Assembly (NCBI GenBank): GCA_036964625.1
Contig: JBALTG010000119.1
Location: forward strand, 1 to 14,786
Origin: Motiliproteus sp036964625
Lineage (GTDB): Bacteria > Pseudomonadota > Gammaproteobacteria > Pseudomonadales > Balneatricaceae
DNA: 14,786 nucleotides
Direction: 5' to 3'
The position numbers and the translations under genes are program-made. This document shows positions 13,198 through 14,786 of this stretch, one piece after another. Within the stretch, counting starts at the first letter, position 1. Every line of letters begins with the position of its first letter. The notes beneath the pieces are model-generated. The model searched no databases and had not been told where the DNA came from. It saw only the letters and a list, made by a program, of their open reading frames with translations.

Positions 13198-13228
13198 TTT
13201 TGCAGAAGTTTTGCAGACCATACTGCAA
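13198..13228. repeat. Phased TTTTGCAGA direct repeats plus TTGCAG/CTGCAA inverted repeat
   Basis: TTTTGCAGA occurs at 13198-13206 and 13209-13217, an 11-base period close to one helical turn. TTGCAG (13211-13216) pairs with CTGCAA (13223-13228) across six bases. The cluster begins 12 bases after the integrase stop. In lambda-like phages the attP core and arm sites lie next to int, so these are candidate integrase-binding sites. Confidence 0.4.
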
Positions 13229-13380
13229 GGCATTGATATAGTACAGATATTTACTACGTTTCAATACCGGGAATGCTCAAACAGAACGCCTATAAATGGG
13301 ATGGACAACAACAAAGGGGCGCATTGTACCGGTAGCAGCGGTGATCTGGGTACCGCCTGGCACGCACTATTTAACCCGAG

Positions 13381-13416
13381 CATTAACCCACCCATTAGCA
13401 CACCCATTAACCCACT
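13381..13416. repeat. Three imperfect 12-bp tandem repeats
   Basis: CATTAACCCACC, CATTAGCACACC and CATTAACCCACT follow each other without gaps. The outer copies differ at one position. They lie about 165 bases upstream of the transporter start, and nothing shows a function. Confidence 0.8.
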
Positions 13417-13582
13417 ATTCACAGACAAAACCACCCAGCTTACGATTCGTAAGCAAACACCCAGTAATGCAAGCGTATATTATGAACTAAACCATACAAT
13501 CATTACTTTCTTGCTACTTACACCGCCCGCCCTCGCTTAAAATAGCCGCTCAGATCTACTCATGCGCCGGAGAAAAACTGCA

Positions 13583-14470
13583 ATGCCTTTTATCACCCCC
13601 TCTCACCTGATTCTGGTCAGCGTCGCTGCCATCTGGGGATTTGCTTTTGTTGCCCAAAGTGTCGGCATGGACTATCTCGAACCGCACAGTTTCAACGCCG
13701 CCCGCTTTCTGCTGGGGGCCTTGTCGTTGCTGCCGCTGTGGCTGCTGATGGGCAAGAAACGTCTGCCGCAGGGCCGGACTTTAGTCCTGGGGGGGTTGGT
13801 TGCGGGCACCATCATGTTCGGTGGCTTCAGCCTCCAACAGATCGGCCTGCAACACACCACTGCGGGCAACGCCGGCTTTATCACCGGTATGTATATCGTG
13901 ATGGTACCGATCGTGGGCATGCTGCTGGGCCAGAGCACCAACAAACAAACCTGGAGCGGTGTTATCCTGGCGGTGCTCGGGCTCTATAGCCTCTCTGTCG
14001 GCCCCGATTTCTCGATCAATTACGGTGACCAGCTGATGTTTGTCGGCGCCTTTTTCTGGACTGCGCATGTGATCGTAATCGGTTGGCTGTCACGCAAGGT
14101 CGATGCGATTGGCCTATCGATCGGTCAATTTCTGGTCGCCGCCGTCTTGGCCAGCATCGCCGCACTGCTCTACGAAACGCCCAGCCTGCCAAACTTCCAA
14201 GCCGCCTGGGTACCGCTGCTGTATGCGGGAATCGCCTCCAGCGGCATCGCCTGTACCTTGCAGGTCATCGGCCAGCGCAAGATAGAGCCCAGCGTTACCG
14301 CATTGATCCTCTCCACCGAAGCGATCTTTGCGGTACTTGGAGGCTGGCTACTGCTGGGAGAAAGCTTTGGTAGTAAAGAGCTATTGGGCTGTTCATTGAT
14401 GCTGGCAGGGATGCTGATCAGCCAATGGCCCAGCCGAAAAACACAACCGGACCTCATTGCCCAAAGCTAA
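13583..14470 (+). CDS. EamA/DMT-superfamily permease
   Basis: This 295-residue inner-membrane protein probably exports or imports a small metabolite. It has two EamA repeats and about ten hydrophobic segments, starting with 'ILVSVAAIWGFAFVAQSVG' and ending 'LLGCSLMLAGMLISQW'. Diagnostic pieces are 'AARFLLGALSLLPLW' in the first repeat, 'TAGNAGFITGMYIVMVPI', and 'EPSVTALILSTEAIFAVLGGWLLLGE' near the end, all standard for drug/metabolite transporters. I place the start at ATG 13583 because a GGAG site lies about 10 nt upstream; the ATG at 13562 has none. Base use and function suggest a host gene, the first beyond the prophage. It is tail to tail with an Lrp/AsnC regulator, an arrangement that does not by itself show regulation. 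Confidence 0.92.
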   Translation: MPFITPSHLILVSVAAIWGFAFVAQSVGMDYLEPHSFNAARFLLGALSLLPLWLLMGKKRLPQGRTLVLGGLVAGTIMFGGFSLQQIGLQHTTAGNAGFITGMYIVMVPIVGMLLGQSTNKQTWSGVILAVLGLYSLSVGPDFSINYGDQLMFVGAFFWTAHVIVIGWLSRKVDAIGLSIGQFLVAAVLASIAALLYETPSLPNFQAAWVPLLYAGIASSGIACTLQVIGQRKIEPSVTALILSTEAIFAVLGGWLLLGESFGSKELLGCSLMLAGMLISQWPSRKTQPDLIAQS

Positions 14471-14540
14471 AGAGGTAAGCCCAAAGCCAAGAATCAGGGA
14501 CCTAGAACAGAGGTTCGAACGTCGCTGCGATGACCTTCAG

Positions 14541-14786
14541 CTACTTGAAGAAGGTCTCGGGTAGGCTCCGGTCCACCGGCGTGGACAGGATCATCATGGT
14601 GTTGGTGTCACTGTAATCGCAAAAGGATTCAAGAATAAGATCCAACTGCGACATTGACTCTACTGCAAGCTTAACCAGGAAGGCCTGCTCTCCGGTGACG
14701 TTGTGACACTCGATCACCGCGTCACAGTCGAGCACGATCGCCTTGAACGCCCGCTCTTTAGTGCGAAACACCTTGCACTGAACCAG
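14541..14786 (-). CDS. Lrp/AsnC-family transcriptional regulator, C-terminal part (5' end outside window)
   Basis: The 81 codons visible encode the effector-binding RAM/AsnC domain: 'FRTKERAFKAIVLDCDAVIECHNVTGEQAFLVKLAVESMSQLDLILES' then 'DTNTMMILSTPVDRSLP', matching the family pattern 'AF...+...pEV.ecH.VTGe.DflLkv...d...l...L' and 'T.t.ivLs.v....LP'. The N-terminal winged HTH lies beyond the right edge, and the frame is open to the last base. Members sense amino acids or related compounds. It converges with the EamA permease 70 bases away; no strong terminator is visible between them. Confidence 0.9.
   Translation of the reverse strand: MVQCKVFRTKERAFKAIVLDCDAVIECHNVTGEQAFLVKLAVESMSQLDLILESFCDYSDTNTMMILSTPVDRSLPETFFK

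Larger units (their letters stand above)
13187..13561. other. Gene-poor stretch after int: probable attachment junction
   Basis: This AT-rich region lies between the integrase and the host transporter gene, so the prophage end should be here. It starts with phased TTTTGCAGA repeats (13198-13217) and the inverted pair TTGCAG/CTGCAA (13211-13228), which could be Int-binding sites, and includes a short 12-base tandem repeat at 13381-13416. No tRNA gene or rho-independent terminator was recognised. A TAAAAT (13538-13543) resembles a -10 box for the transporter, without a good -35. The open frames here lack ribosome sites and family features. Confidence 0.45.

Noticed and set aside
12109..13320. 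12-base repeat CAACAAAGGGGC at 12109-12120 and 13309-13320 as possible att repeats
   Set aside because: A 12-base match is expected several times by chance in a window of this size, and the copies lie on both sides of int rather than at prophage ends.
13211..13540. Two overlapping plus-strand ORFs in the post-integrase region
   Set aside because: They are low-complexity translations of the 12-bp tandem repeats and AT-rich DNA, with no ribosome site and no family features.
13187..13561. tRNA gene as integration target
   Set aside because: I could not find a cloverleaf or a recognisable T-loop/anticodon pattern on either strand here.

Overview
The window holds one side of a lambda-like (siphovirus-type) prophage and its right-hand boundary with the host chromosome. 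The host is probably a gammaproteobacterium. This rests on the lambda-type packaging, lysis and integration genes, the Gram-negative Rz/Rz1 spanins, and the flanking EamA transporter and Lrp-family regulator. I cannot name the genus.

Minus-strand (rightmost-to-leftmost) phage arm. A DUF5906-type SF3 helicase (10665-9166) is followed by a repeat-rich, probably non-coding replication-origin candidate (8887-9155) and a putative Q-like late regulator (8861-8433). Next comes a cargo block: two hotdog thioesterases (8277-7846 and 7693-7226) and a ParD-like/ParE-like toxin-antitoxin pair (7109-6578). A lysis cassette follows (DUF5675 putative endolysin, superfamily-III holin, overlapping Rz/Rz1), then the packaging genes terS and terL, the head-tail joining protein gpW, and the portal protein gpB, which runs off the left edge. 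The order matches lambda (O/P - Q - lysis - cos - Nu1 - A - W - B), and the cargo sits between Q and lysis, where Shiga-toxin phages carry stx. A small plus-strand gene (6020-6349) in the same area encodes a hemerythrin-like protein that has lost most of its metal ligands. Two similar minus-strand terminators flank it.

Plus-strand arm. From 10807 to 13186 there is one tightly coupled operon of small genes: an unknown protein, a 61-residue HTH protein, a stand-alone homologue of the RNA polymerase alpha C-terminal domain with a Cys-rich tail, an unknown helical protein, a 38-codon ORF, an excisionase-like winged-helix protein, and a lambda-type tyrosine integrase. The integrase reading frame is broken near codon 32-34: the arm-binding domain and the core/catalytic domains lie in different frames. 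I see no recognisable CI/Cro-type repressor.

Host side. After a gene-poor stretch (13187-13582) that probably contains the attachment junction come an EamA/DMT-type permease (plus) and, tail to tail, the C-terminal part of an Lrp/AsnC regulator (minus, partial).

Most noteworthy are the alpha-CTD mimic with nearly all UP-element contact residues kept, the iteron cluster next to the helicase, the degenerate hemerythrin moron, the unusual metabolic cargo at the stx position, and the frameshifted integrase.
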